From NCBI RefSeq assembly GCF_014534745.1, contig NZ_JACVVP010000008.1, forward strand, positions 1 to 64,000: 64,000 nucleotides of DNA, read 5' to 3'. The notes under the pieces were generated by a model. That model was given only the letters and a program-made list of their open reading frames with translations, searched no databases and had not been told where the DNA came from. Each line of letters opens with the position of its first letter. The first letter of the stretch is position 1. The translations under genes and the position numbers were made by a program. Positions 35,920 through 44,500 of the stretch are shown in pieces. Source of the stretch: Flammeovirga sp. EKP202 (GTDB lineage: Bacteria > Bacteroidota > Bacteroidia > Cytophagales > Flammeovirgaceae).

Positions 35920-37440
35920 TTAATTTTTAGGAGTAGTTTGTAACGATTGCAAGACCTTATCAATTCCTAAAGAGGAGCCTTGTACTGGAGGAAACTCTTT
36001 AAATGTAGCTAAGAATTCACCTGTGTAGGCTTGAGCAGGCACGAATGTCCACATATTGTCCGCAAACCAACGAATGTATAAAGCAGATTTATAAGAGACT
36101 TCATAAGGGTCAGCTCTGAGGTTGATCAAAATTGGCCATGATGGTGTTTTTCTATAAGCAGTATTGATGGCACCTTCCATGATGGCAAAGTGTAATTTCC
36201 AATCTTTATATCTTAATGCATTCAGGTTTCCAGCTGCATCAAAATAAAATATCTCATTACGAGGAGCTTCTTTGATGTCACCTTTCCAGAATCCCATTTG
36301 ATTGTAACCGTCAAGGTGTACTTTGAAGGTCTTGTCACTTGCTTTATAGCCATTCAAAAGTTTCTTTTTTACATCTGTCACTCCTGCAGCAGCCAATATG
36401 GTAGGCATCATGTCTTCATGAGAATAAATATTATTGTCTATCGTTCCAGGTTGGATTACACCTGGCCAACGGATCGCACAAGGTACTCTAAAACCACCTT
36501 CCCAAGTAGTTCCTTTTTCACCTGCAAAAGGAGTAGAGCCACCATCAGGCCATGAGAATTTCTCTGCACCATTGTCGGTAGAGTACATGATCATGGTATT
36601 GTCGATAATACCTAGCTCTTCTAGTTTAGCTAACACAATACCTATATTCTTGTCGTGTTCTACCATACCGTCAGGGTAAAGACCTATACCTGTTACCCCT
36701 CTACTTTCTTCTTTAAGATGCGTCCAAACGTGCATTCTAGTGGCACTTAACCATACAAAAAACGGTTTTCCATCATTATGAGCTTTTTCAATAAATTGTA
36801 ATGCAGCTTGTGTAAATTCATCATCTACAGTCTCCATTCTCTTTCTTGTCAATGGACCTGTATCTTGAACGCGACCATCAGCATAAGAGTGAATAACGCC
36901 ACGAGGGCCGAATTTTTTGTGGAATTCAGGGTCTTTAGGATAATAGTACGTTTCTGGTTCTTCTTCCGCATTTAAGTGGTAAAGATTACCGAAAAACTCA
37001 TCGAAACCGTGATTAGTGGGTAGATGTTCATCTTGGTCTCCTAGGTGGTTTTTGCCAAATTGACCAGAAGTATAACCTAAAGGTCTCAATAATTCAGCAA
37101 TAGTAGGTTGATTGTCTTTGATTCCTTGTTTTGAACCTGGCATACCGATCGTCAACAAACCCGTTCTAAATGGATGTTGTCCTAAAATAAACGCAGCCCT
37201 TCCTGCTGTACAGGACTGTTGAGCATACCAATCGGTAAACATTGCCCCTTCGTTGGCAATTCGGTCAATGTTTGGGGTTTTATATCCCATCATACCGTGG
37301 TTGTATTTACTAATATTGGCCCAGCCAATATCATCACCCCAAATAACTAAGATATTGGGTTTCTTGTTTTTATTTTTCTTTTGTGCATTGGTTGAAAATG
37401 CGATGAGCAATAGTGATAAAAAGAAAAGTAATTTTCTCAT
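35920..37440 (-). CDS. Exported sulfatase (family S1)
   Basis: A 506-residue hydrolase of sulfate esters, typical of bacteria that eat algal polysaccharides. Signal peptide 1-19 (FSTNA-QK). The nucleophile motif is SCTAGR, with Cys77 for formylglycine conversion (C-x-A-x-R form). Calcium-site residues IWGDDIG (Asp35/Asp36) and the later YSTDNGAEK (Asp-Asn) are present, as are HVW and GTTWEGG. No lyase or SusCD genes adjoin, so it is not in a visible polysaccharide locus. Repeat copy A begins 14 bases after the stop. The substrate cannot be read from sequence; it needs an FGE-type maturase elsewhere. Confidence 0.92.
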   Translation of the reverse strand: MRKLLFFLSLLLIAFSTNAQKKNKNKKPNILVIWGDDIGWANISKYNHGMMGYKTPNIDRIANEGAMFTDWYAQQSCTAGRAAFILGQHPFRTGLLTIGMPGSKQGIKDNQPTIAELLRPLGYTSGQFGKNHLGDQDEHLPTNHGFDEFFGNLYHLNAEEEPETYYYPKDPEFHKKFGPRGVIHSYADGRVQDTGPLTRKRMETVDDEFTQAALQFIEKAHNDGKPFFVWLSATRMHVWTHLKEESRGVTGIGLYPDGMVEHDKNIGIVLAKLEELGIIDNTMIMYSTDNGAEKFSWPDGGSTPFAGEKGTTWEGGFRVPCAIRWPGVIQPGTIDNNIYSHEDMMPTILAAAGVTDVKKKLLNGYKASDKTFKVHLDGYNQMGFWKGDIKEAPRNEIFYFDAAGNLNALRYKDWKLHFAIMEGAINTAYRKTPSWPILINLRADPYEVSYKSALYIRWFADNMWTFVPAQAYTGEFLATFKEFPPVQGSSLGIDKVLQSLQTTPKN

Positions 37441-37534
37441 AGTTTAATGGTCTTAATATATAGAAATAGTGACTTATTTTAAATAAGTTGTCGTTTTTGC
37501 TTTCTTAGGTTTCCTCTGAGTTAATAATTAGCTG

Positions 37535-37571
37535 TTTTGAGTTCAATAGGTGCTTAAGTACCTGTTCAAAA
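37535..37571. promoter_or_regulatory. Nested inverted repeat upstream of the sulfatase gene
   Basis: AGGTGCTTAAGTACCT (37548-37563; eight pairs, one of them G-T) lies inside a second pair of arms, TTTTGA and TCAAAA (37535-37540, 37566-37571). It is about 110 bases upstream of the sulfatase ATG on the minus strand and shares the motif TAGGTACTTA with the AKR terminator (37638-37673). Confidence 0.4.
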
Positions 37572-37637
37572 TTATCTATAGCTTAAATGCATATGAATTA
37601 AACTATATTTAATTATGATCAGCTACTTATAAACAAA

Positions 37638-37673
37638 TAAGTACCTACTAAAACAATTATTAATAGGTACTTA
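37638..37673 (-). terminator. Terminator after the aldo/keto reductase gene
   Basis: Perfect 10-bp stem (37638-37647 with 37664-37673), 16-base loop, and T-rich sequence in the minus direction, 19 bases after the stop. The stem sequence TAGGTACTTA recurs upstream at 37547. Confidence 0.6.
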
Positions 37674-37691
37674 AAGTTAGAACAATATCAA

Positions 37692-38693
37692 TTAATTCCA
37701 ATCAAGTTCTTTTCTTTTCTGCCAATAGATTTCGTTTTCTTCATATATTTCATCTAACATCTGAAGATCAAACATATCAAGTTGTACTTCGGCTCCTTTT
37801 AGGTTTTCATGAAGCATATCTGCAGTAGAAGCACCACTCAAAGCCACTGAAACCCAGGGTTGAGAGAGCACAAAAGCCATTGCAATCGCATCAATACCAA
37901 CATCGTGTTTTTGAGCGATAGCTGCCAGTTTTTGTTTGAAAGGTTGAAAATCTTCTTCTTCATTTCTACCGGTTAATCGACCATTGGCTACCACTTCTTT
38001 AATGATGACCCCCCATCCTTGATAAGCCGCTTCCTCTAACATTTTTGAAGCTGACCTTTCCAATATATTATAGGTAGCTTGCACAGATTGGAACAGGTGC
38101 TCACCTTCTCTTTGTATCTTTAAAGCTTTCTCTAGTGTTTCGCTTTGTTTCTCACCACTCAACGAAAGACCAATGATAGTACCTGTAGCTTTGATGTCCC
38201 ACAGTTGTTGTAATACTTCCTCGTTATCCAGTACGCCGCTTTCTAGAGTAGCAGAATGTATGTGATAAATATTAAGGTTTTCATCCAGTAAACTAACGCT
38301 TTCCATCCACTGTTTTTTAAGTAAATCCAAAGTATGACTCTTAATTTCGTGGTGTTCAGCTTTTACATTCCATTCTGCGGTGTATTCATATCCCCATTTC
38401 GAACCTACTACAAGTTTTGAGGTATTTTCTTGTTGGTTTAGCCAACTTTTCAAAAACAATTCTCCTTTTCCGTAACTTCTAGCTGTATCAAAATATCGAA
38501 TACCATTCTGATATGCCACATCCATGACTGCTGCAGCATTCTTTTGCATTACTTCAATGTCGTAGTTATTGTTAAGGTCATCTCCATGTCCTAGGTTTAT
38601 ATATCCGGGTCTTCCTAATGCTGCTAGCCCCAATCCAACTCTAGAAACATATAGGTTAGTTTTACCAAATGGAATAATTGAGTTTTTATTCAT
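37692..38693 (-). CDS. Aldo/keto reductase
   Basis: A 333-residue NADPH-dependent oxidoreductase of the aldo-keto reductase superfamily. Catalytic tetrad: Asp69 and Tyr74 in YFDTARSYGKGE, Lys99 in VVGSKWG, and His in IYHIHSA (near residue 144). Late motifs IAMAFVLSQPWVSVALSGAS fit the family. The nearest relatives are L-galactose dehydrogenase-type or oxidoreductases of sugar pathways, but the substrate is not determinable. It is monocistronic; a terminator follows it and the sulfatase gene is 251 bases downstream. Confidence 0.9.
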   Translation of the reverse strand: MNKNSIIPFGKTNLYVSRVGLGLAALGRPGYINLGHGDDLNNNYDIEVMQKNAAAVMDVAYQNGIRYFDTARSYGKGELFLKSWLNQQENTSKLVVGSKWGYEYTAEWNVKAEHHEIKSHTLDLLKKQWMESVSLLDENLNIYHIHSATLESGVLDNEEVLQQLWDIKATGTIIGLSLSGEKQSETLEKALKIQREGEHLFQSVQATYNILERSASKMLEEAAYQGWGVIIKEVVANGRLTGRNEEEDFQPFKQKLAAIAQKHDVGIDAIAMAFVLSQPWVSVALSGASTADMLHENLKGAEVQLDMFDLQMLDEIYEENEIYWQKRKELDWN

Positions 38694-39164
38694 AAAATTT
38701 TCGAAGTCTAATAAGCATTAATGAGGCATCAAATCAGACGATGCACTGTAAAATTGCTTACGATATTAATAGAATATGGTTCGTTCATCGTTATGAACCG
38801 TTCTTTTGATTGAAAAAGAATATCCTAGACTAAATTTTCAATCATTAAAAAATATGGTCAACCAAATTGCGGTCTTTTTTTCTTAAAAACAAAAAAATGG
38901 ATTGCATTATTTGATAAAAGAATAAATAATTGTTGGCATCTATATTTATTCATCAGAAGAGTACACCAAAAGAAGCTTTTTCTTGTTATAGCGTAACTAT
39001 TTTTCACTTTTTTGAAATTATTTTTTCTGTATTATTTACACTTTATTTTATGTGTTATTGAAAAGAATTAGAAGGGTTATTTTTAAGATTTTAAAAAATA
39101 GGCCTATCCTTTGAAAAATCATAAATCTCCACTTTTATAAGTGTAAAAAATACTTTAAAAAAAG
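38694..39164. other. 471-base region upstream of the small peptide gene
   Basis: Very AT-rich, with no open frame or hairpin with a T run. It must contain the promoter of the aldo/keto reductase gene on the minus strand. I see no clear Bacteroidota box there. Confidence 0.5.
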
Positions 39165-39196
39165 TTTGGTAATAATAAGGGTAAGATATACATTTG
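39165..39196 (+). promoter_or_regulatory. Complete Bacteroidota promoter (TTTG - 20 bases - TACATTTG)
   Basis: TTTG at 39165-39168 and TACATTTG at 39189-39196, separated by 20 bases: this is the best full match to the Bacteroidota primary-sigma consensus in the window. It is 48 bases before the ATG of a 23-codon gene. Confidence 0.75.
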
Positions 39197-39244
39197 AAGT
39201 ACAAAGTAAGAGCATTAGTTTAATCATATATAAACACTATAGAC

Positions 39245-39316
39245 ATGAAAAATTTCACAATAGCAACAGTGGTTATCGCGGTAGGATTCGCAATCGCTCT
39301 AGCGGTTTCACTATAG
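39245..39316 (+). CDS. 23-residue single-pass membrane peptide
   Basis: ATG 39245 starts a 23-codon frame: MKNFTIATVVIAVGFAIALA then VSL and stop. A short Lys-Asn-Phe-Thr head is followed by a run of about 19 hydrophobic residues, enough for one membrane helix. A near-perfect promoter lies 48 bases upstream and a terminator 45 bases downstream, so this is a dedicated transcript. The codons are noticeably more G+C-rich than the flanks. Size and form resemble small membrane proteins, type I toxin peptides or subunits of large complexes. No antitoxin RNA was identified. Function unknown. Confidence 0.6.
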   Translation: MKNFTIATVVIAVGFAIALAVSL

Positions 39317-39361
39317 ATAAATACCTTAACCAATAAAGACATATAATATACTTAACACTTT

Positions 39362-39395
39362 AGCCTATTGGGTTTTTACTCAATAGGTTTTTTTT
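39362..39395 (+). terminator. Terminator after the 23-residue peptide gene
   Basis: An 8-bp stem (arms CCTATTG at 39364-39370 and CAATAGG at 39381-39387) is followed by a run of eight T. Confidence 0.85.
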
Positions 39396-39427
39396 GTTAC
39401 TTTAGTACAAAACATTAAAGATACGCA

Positions 39428-40159
39428 ATGAAACATGTCTCTCAATTTGGTTTACCGAAGAAACGAAAACAAACTTTAGATATTCTTGAAAAAGCATTTA
39501 CGGAAGGAAATCTCGATCCTCATGATTATGAAAATAGATTAGACATAGTGATGCAGGCTGATTCAATTGATAAATTAGATCTAGTATTGTCAGATTTTCC
39601 CGAACATTATGTAAAAGAATTAGGTTCCAATATCAAATCTTCTAGTGTAATTGCTCCTGAAAGCATTGCGCCACAAGATCATGATAAGTTGTCATTAAAT
39701 ATTTTAGGAGGGAAAAGTCTTGTGATTGATAATGTGAATACAAGTTCATCTAGGATTTTTACAATTATTGGAGAGCAAAATATTAAGTTTAATGACCCTA
39801 ATTTAAGAAATACGAAGTCTGACTATGAGGTAGTTACTATTGTAGGGGAGACGAATGTTGATCTAAGAAACCAATGTTTAGAAGGTGCAGTTGTTAAACT
39901 ACGTATGACAAAAATTGTAGGAGAGGTGAATATCAAAGTTTTACCTGGCACTGTTGTAGAAGATCGTACCAAGAAAATTTTAAGTGAATATTCTCATGTT
40001 TTAAAAAGTAAGACGTGGAAAAATAAAATATATAATGCTTTTAGTTCTTCAAAAGAAGACGCTGTTCCGACAGTGACAGATAAAGTAAATTGCCATTTAA
40101 TATTAGAAGGAATTAGTGTTTTAGGTTCTGTGAATATAACAGTCTATGATGTGCAATAA
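39428..40159 (+). CDS. DUF1707 / LiaF-like C-terminal protein
   Basis: A 243-residue cytosolic protein. Residues 12-58 match DUF1707 (KKRKQTLDILEKAFTEGNLDPHDYENRLDI...DFPEHY), a small helical SHOCT-like domain. The second half (95-243) is a row of beta strands with GEQNIKF, VVTIVGETNVDLR and KIVGEVNIKVLPGTVVEDR, like the LiaF/cell-wall response beta-helix domain. In Firmicutes and Bacteroidota such proteins respond to envelope stress, often from the membrane; no transmembrane segment is evident here. It is followed by a terminator. Partners unknown. Confidence 0.78.
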   Translation: MKHVSQFGLPKKRKQTLDILEKAFTEGNLDPHDYENRLDIVMQADSIDKLDLVLSDFPEHYVKELGSNIKSSSVIAPESIAPQDHDKLSLNILGGKSLVIDNVNTSSSRIFTIIGEQNIKFNDPNLRNTKSDYEVVTIVGETNVDLRNQCLEGAVVKLRMTKIVGEVNIKVLPGTVVEDRTKKILSEYSHVLKSKTWKNKIYNAFSSSKEDAVPTVTDKVNCHLILEGISVLGSVNITVYDVQ

Positions 40160-40191
40160 AATAGAATAATTGGATCCTTCAAAAGAATATC

Positions 40192-40219
40192 AAAGCCACT
40201 TTAATAAAGGTGGCTTTTT
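40192..40219 (+). terminator. Terminator after the DUF1707 gene
   Basis: A hairpin (arms AGCCAC-TTT and AAG-GTGGCT, one G-T pair, four-base loop) followed by a run of T, 33 bases after the stop. Confidence 0.8.
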
Positions 40220-40231
40220 GTATTTGGTTAG

Positions 40232-40613
40232 TACATTGTAAACTAAGTTTTAGAATATTTATGATATTTAGAAATCAGGAGATTTCTGTTGATCTGTAGG
40301 ACACGAATGACACTTACGTTTAACATTCGCACCAGTGGACTTTCTATCCAACTCGTTTAGTAGTGTCTCCCCGGCCTTGAAGGGAAAAGCGTGAAGAATT
40401 TCATGTATTGAGCCGTTAAAAATGATTTTTTTGTTTGAGTGCAGCGAGTTTAAAATCATTTAGGCGAGAGGAATGGAATTTAGCTTTTGCGTTCATTTTT
40501 TGCTTCGTTTTTGTGTTAAGACAAAAATGAAGAAGAAGGAAGCTTGAAAGTAGAACATAAAAAGCTTGTATAAATATCAATTGAAAGTTGACGATAATTT
40601 AGTTTACAATGTA
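40232..40613 (-). repeat. Dispersed TIR element, long copy B (382 bases)
   Basis: Bounded by exact 15-base inverted termini (TACATTGTAAACTAA at 40232-40246 and its complement at 40599-40613). The direct repeat TTGGTT flanks both ends (40224-40229 and 40615-40620), possibly a target-site duplication, with one or two extra bases at each end. The middle aligns with copy A in reverse (see 35476-35906). Its central 100 bases (40290-40375) have no match in copy A and may be older cargo. A minus-strand frame through it (GSIHEILHAFPFKAGE) has a similar reading in copy A (GSIHEILHAFPFNAEE), which could be a decayed protein. Confidence 0.75.
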
Positions 40614-40835
40614 GTTGGTTTACGTGAAAGCAATGGAATCTTAATGACTGATGGAAACCTATTTTTCATTATGTTTTTTGAATGGAGATAATTATCTTCA
40701 AGAAAATTATTCTGTGTTACGGTACTTATTCATGCATTTATAAAAAGTAAACTGCTTCTATTACAAATGAAGTCGAGCTTTTGATTGGAGTAAGTTCTGT
40801 ATCCTGTTTTTAGCAAACTATTAATATAAAATTTT

Positions 40836-41300
40836 ATGTCAACGCTTACACAACAAGAAAAGTTGGACAAACATGATGAAAGAATCAATTACAACTTAAT
40901 GCTTCAATGCAAGGAAAAGTTGAAACAAGGAAGAATAATCCTTTTCGCTATTGCAGCTACTCAACTATTTGGCATCTTCGGAGGACTTTCAGCAAACATT
41001 AGTTTTGTAGTGGTATTGTATTCTGTCATTTTGATCTCTTTTGCTATTTTAGGTTTCTTGGTGACAAAAATGCCCAAAAAAGCAGTATTAGCAGGATTAG
41101 CGATTTATTTGACTTTGGAAGTCTTAGGGCTTTTGATTGGAGCTTCTCTCTCATTTTTCGGGCTATTGATTAAAGTAGCGATTGTATCAGGACTTATTAA
41201 GGCCTATATGGCTGCAAAAGATGCTGTAGAATTACAAGTGAAATTAGATGCTATTGAAGAAAGAAAACGTCAGCGTAAACTGCAAGGTGAAGATAAATAG
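40836..41300 (+). CDS. Small membrane protein, paralogue of the next gene
   Basis: A 154-residue protein with a charged N-terminus (about 1-32), four membrane helices (about 33-135) and a Lys/Arg-rich coiled tail (ELQVKLDAIEERKRQRK). Its end, GLIKAYMAAKDAVELQVKLD, resembles FLKAYFNAKNISILKRDLQ in the next gene, so the two are distant paralogues with the same topology. No family recognised. It is followed by a terminator. Repeat copy B and about 220 bases without genes precede it. Confidence 0.75.
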   Translation: MSTLTQQEKLDKHDERINYNLMLQCKEKLKQGRIILFAIAATQLFGIFGGLSANISFVVVLYSVILISFAILGFLVTKMPKKAVLAGLAIYLTLEVLGLLIGASLSFFGLLIKVAIVSGLIKAYMAAKDAVELQVKLDAIEERKRQRKLQGEDK

Positions 41301-41332
41301 ATAGGTTTGATTCTTTTTGCAGAATCTACTCT

Positions 41333-41376
41333 AATAGTCATTATTCCCAAGGAGGGGTAATGACTATTTTGTTTTT
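41333..41376 (+). terminator. Terminator after the 40836-41300 gene
   Basis: Long stem (41333-41348 with 41354-41368, one bulge) followed by T-rich sequence; 33 bases after the stop. Confidence 0.8.
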
Positions 41377-41536
41377 CTGATGAAGAGAATAATATAGTAA
41401 GTGATTTTGCTAGTTTTGTTTTGTAATTGCCGTTGGAATTTAAAGTATATTTTGTTAACTTATTTTATCAACTCAATGAATATTACTTATTGATTTATAG
41501 TTCTTTAAACTTTACCTTTCAAAAACTATTTTGCTC

Positions 41537-42043
41537 ATGCAGACTCAGCAAAAAATTATAGAGAAAGAAAACAGGTTACTCAATTTGTTTCAAAAGCTCA
41601 ATAATAACATTTTGGTCAATAGAGCTTTGTTGGCACTAATGATCATTGCACCTTTATACGATATTTTTAATCATTATTCAACCGAAAACTATGCTCTAAC
41701 AGGAGTGTATGTCCTTATGATTCTGGTGCTTTTGATGGGGGCTTATTTCTTTGATCATTACCTTACAAAAACGGTAATAGGCATCGTTGAAGCTATCATT
41801 ATTCTAGAAGTTGTAGCCATAATTATGACTCAGGCTCCACCAACGCTCATTAGCATTCAATTTAAGTTTTTTATGGGATTAGGTTTTTTGAAAGCCTATT
41901 TTAATGCCAAAAATATCTCCATCTTAAAAAGAGATTTACAATTTCGAAAGGCTGAAATTGAATTGTTACGAGAAGAGATAAGCCATCAACACAAGACACG
42001 TTTAAGAGGATTGAGCGTTTATGTAAATCCTCAATACGGTTAA
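41537..42043 (+). CDS. Small membrane protein, paralogue of the previous gene
   Basis: I use ATG 41537 (MQTQQKIIEKENRLLNLF); a TTG two codons upstream is less likely. 168 residues with a charged N-terminal helix, four membrane helices (about 30-120) and a basic coiled tail (RKAEIELLREEISHQHKTR). Same plan as the 40836-41300 protein and a matching KAY-x-x-AK motif. No known family. The pair is separated by two terminators, so they are separate transcripts. Function unknown. Confidence 0.72.
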   Translation: MQTQQKIIEKENRLLNLFQKLNNNILVNRALLALMIIAPLYDIFNHYSTENYALTGVYVLMILVLLMGAYFFDHYLTKTVIGIVEAIIILEVVAIIMTQAPPTLISIQFKFFMGLGFLKAYFNAKNISILKRDLQFRKAEIELLREEISHQHKTRLRGLSVYVNPQYG

Positions 42044-42075
42044 CATGTTTGGAAGCTCTGACTTCCCAAACATGT
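42043..42075. terminator. Hairpin between convergent genes
   Basis: A 13-bp stem with one bulge (42043-42055 with 42062-42075) starts in the stop codon of the upstream gene. No T run follows on either strand, so it is a weak terminator or an mRNA 3' cap. Confidence 0.5.
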
Positions 42076-42084
42076 CACCTTTAA

Positions 42085-42450
42085 TTATTTTAGATATGAA
42101 GGTACTGTGGACATTGGTGTACCTAATTCAGATAGGTTATAAAGCCACGTATTTTGATATTCTAATGCCAAACTTCTATGATAAGGGTGAATAATATTCA
42201 CAAAAGGAGTATTAGGTTCAGTAATGAATTCCATTACTTTACGAATAATGCTCACATCATCTTTTGTCAGTTTCTCTTTCTGAGCACCAGAGTGCGGGCA
42301 TAACTTTGCCAATGCACTTTCTGCTAATGCTTTATGATCGGGTAAGACAACACTCATATATTCTGCTATAAAACCAAATTTCATTGACTCACGCAGACTC
42401 GCCTTAAGGATGGCAATGATGTCTTGCTCTTTTTTCGTTAATGCTCTCAT
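42085..42450 (-). CDS. Hypothetical protein, 121 residues
   Basis: Unrecognised. All helical in appearance (LTKKEQDIIAILKASLRESM, DDVSIIRKVMEFITEP), with no membrane segment or signal peptide. A single conserved-looking HPYHRSLALEYQNTWLYN block near residues 88-105. It is convergent with the membrane protein gene and diverges from the DUF1835 gene. Confidence 0.55.
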   Translation of the reverse strand: MRALTKKEQDIIAILKASLRESMKFGFIAEYMSVVLPDHKALAESALAKLCPHSGAQKEKLTKDDVSIIRKVMEFITEPNTPFVNIIHPYHRSLALEYQNTWLYNLSELGTPMSTVPSYLK

Positions 42451-42652
42451 GATAGTCGTTGTATAAGTTATAAGTTACCTAGAAAGAACGCACACAAAAA
42501 ATGATACTTTAATATCAACGTCCTGATATGCATTATATGAAAAATATACCAAAATAGCTAATTTTGACTCTAATTATTCAATGTTAATAGTTTTAAATTA
42601 CGATATTTGTAACAATTAAACCATTTCAATGTAAATATATTAATGCTTGCTT

Positions 42653-43567
42653 ATGATTTATCACATACTAAATGGCGATAGTAGTTTTGAAATCTGGAAG
42701 AAGAATAACTTTGAAGGTACTTCGATAGTTTTCAGGGAAATGCTCGTAGAAGGAGACTGCTTTGGACCACTGTTCACTCTGTCTTTCTTTGAATCAAGAA
42801 CAAGCTTTCTGAATTCTAATTTTAATATATCTTCCGATGAATATGCTCGTATTTTACATGATGAGCTACAACAACTTAATCACTTAAAACCCGAAGATGA
42901 AATTGTACTTTGGTTTGAAAATGACTTATTCTGTCAGGTGAATCTTATGGCTATATTGGCTTTTATTACTCAAAATAGCTTTGTGTACGATAAGATTTCT
43001 ATCATCAATACAGACAAGAACAAAGGACTAGGAGAATATAAAATTAATGATTACCCAAGGCTCTTCAATGAAAGATTGTTGCTATCGGAGAACGACCTTG
43101 AATACGCTTCACGATTTTGGAAGAAGTACACGAGTGATAACCTAAAGGATTTTCTTCGGATGATCAATAAACACCCGGTAAACTTTGCCTATCTAAAAGA
43201 AGCAATGATAGCTCACCTTGAGCGTTTCCCAAATCCAGCCACTGGATTAAACAAACTGGAAAGAAGAATTTTGAAATACTTGAATGACGAACCACTGACC
43301 TTGTTTAAACTGATCGGGAAATTACTCCGTAGACAAACTTGGGAAGGTTTTGGAGATTTGCAATATGAAAATATCATCAAAAGACTTTCTCTGGATTTGA
43401 TCGAGCAGAAAGAAGGTAAATATTATCTCACGCTAAAAGGGGAGCAAGTGCTTAGAGGAACGCAAAAATATGACGACAGTACTTTGTCGTATTTATCTCT
43501 TGGCGGTGCAGCTCGTACGGATTATTATTTTGACGGTGTTAATAATTTGGTTATCGAAAGGAAATGA
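42653..43567 (+). CDS. DUF1835 domain protein
   Basis: ATG 42653 gives [15 protein letters not shown], which matches the DUF1835 start (H-I-L-N-G-D-S). Upstream TTG 42647 is in frame but unlikely. The first 120 residues carry the DUF1835 features GPLF near 47, and [17 protein letters not shown] near 92; the second half (200-300) contains a winged-helix-like end ([24 protein letters not shown]). Predicted cytosolic. DUF1835 proteins lack known activity. Its last codons lie 35 bases before thyA. Confidence 0.85.
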   Translation: MIYHILNGDSSFEIWKKNNFEGTSIVFREMLVEGDCFGPLFTLSFFESRTSFLNSNFNISSDEYARILHDELQQLNHLKPEDEIVLWFENDLFCQVNLMAILAFITQNSFVYDKISIINTDKNKGLGEYKINDYPRLFNERLLLSENDLEYASRFWKKYTSDNLKDFLRMINKHPVNFAYLKEAMIAHLERFPNPATGLNKLERRILKYLNDEPLTLFKLIGKLLRRQTWEGFGDLQYENIIKRLSLDLIEQKEGKYYLTLKGEQVLRGTQKYDDSTLSYLSLGGAARTDYYFDGVNNLVIERK

Positions 43568-43601
43568 TGCACTTTTGCATTCGAATTTTTACGAGAGCAG
43601 A

Positions 43602-44396
43602 ATGAAACAATACCACGAATTATTAAACAGAATCTTAGAGGAAGGAGCTGAGAAAGGAGATCGTACCGGAACGGGTACAAAATCAGTTTTCGGTCATCAA
43701 ATGCGTTTTGATTTATCAGAAGGATTTCCAGTTTTAACGACAAAGAAGTTACACCTTCGTTCTATCATTCATGAGCTATTATGGTTTTTGAATGGGGATA
43801 CGAATGTAAAGTACCTTCAAGATAACGGCGTGAGAATCTGGAACGAATGGGCAGATGAAAATGGTGAACTTGGTCCTGTTTATGGTAAACAATGGCGTTC
43901 ATGGGCTGGTGCTGATGGAAAAACAATTGACCAAATTTCTTGGTTGATCAATGAAATCAAAACGAACCCTAATTCAAGACGTTTGGTAATTTCTGCATGG
44001 AACGTAGGGGAGTTGGACGAAATGGCTTTAATGCCTTGTCACGCTTTATTCCAGTTTTATGTAGCAGACGGTAAACTTTCATGTCAGTTGTACCAAAGAA
44101 GTGCAGACGTATTTTTGGGTGTTCCATTTAATATTGCTTCTTATGCATTACTGACCGTGATGATTGCTCAAGTTTGTGATTTGGAACCAGGGGATTTCGT
44201 TCATACTTTAGGAGATGCTCACCTTTACAACAATCACCTTGATCAAGCCAAATTACAGCTGACAAGAGATTTCAGATCATTACCAAAAATGGAAATCAAT
44301 CCTGAGGTGAAAGATATTTTCTCTTTCAAATTCGAAGATTTCAAATTGACAGATTACGATCCACATCCACATATCAAAGCAGAAGTATCTGTGTAG
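43602..44396 (+). CDS. thyA: Thymidylate synthase
   Basis: Methylates dUMP to dTMP using methylene-tetrahydrofolate. ATG 43602 gives [12 protein letters not shown]; the longer frame to 43470 would overlap the DUF1835 gene. 264 residues. All key motifs: GDRTGTGT near the start, [12 protein letters not shown], catalytic Cys146 in [11 protein letters not shown] (same position as in E. coli), [19 protein letters not shown] and the C-terminal HIKAEVSV. No dihydrofolate reductase gene is adjacent. It lies 34 bases after the DUF1835 gene and may share its transcript. A terminator follows. Confidence 0.97.
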   Translation: MKQYHELLNRILEEGAEKGDRTGTGTKSVFGHQMRFDLSEGFPVLTTKKLHLRSIIHELLWFLNGDTNVKYLQDNGVRIWNEWADENGELGPVYGKQWRSWAGADGKTIDQISWLINEIKTNPNSRRLVISAWNVGELDEMALMPCHALFQFYVADGKLSCQLYQRSADVFLGVPFNIASYALLTVMIAQVCDLEPGDFVHTLGDAHLYNNHLDQAKLQLTRDFRSLPKMEINPEVKDIFSFKFEDFKLTDYDPHPHIKAEVSV

Positions 44397-44418
44397 TAAT
44401 TGGAGTAGTTAAAAATAG

Positions 44419-44466
44419 AAACAGGCTATCTTATTGAAACGATAAGGTAGCCTGTTTTATTTTTTG
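44419..44466 (+). terminator. Terminator after thyA
   Basis: Long stem (44419-44434 with 44442-44457, one G-T pair) with a 7-base loop, followed by T-rich sequence, 22 bases after the stop. It separates thyA from the convergent GGT gene. Confidence 0.88.
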
Positions 44467-44500
44467 ATGTTTGTGTTATCAGTTTTTATTGAGGAAGGAA

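Noticed and set aside
40268-40459. Minus-strand 63-codon frame inside repeat copy B
   Set aside because: It partly matches a reading in copy A, but copy A is interrupted by a stop after the shared block, so it is kept only as a possible decayed coding remnant in the repeat entry.
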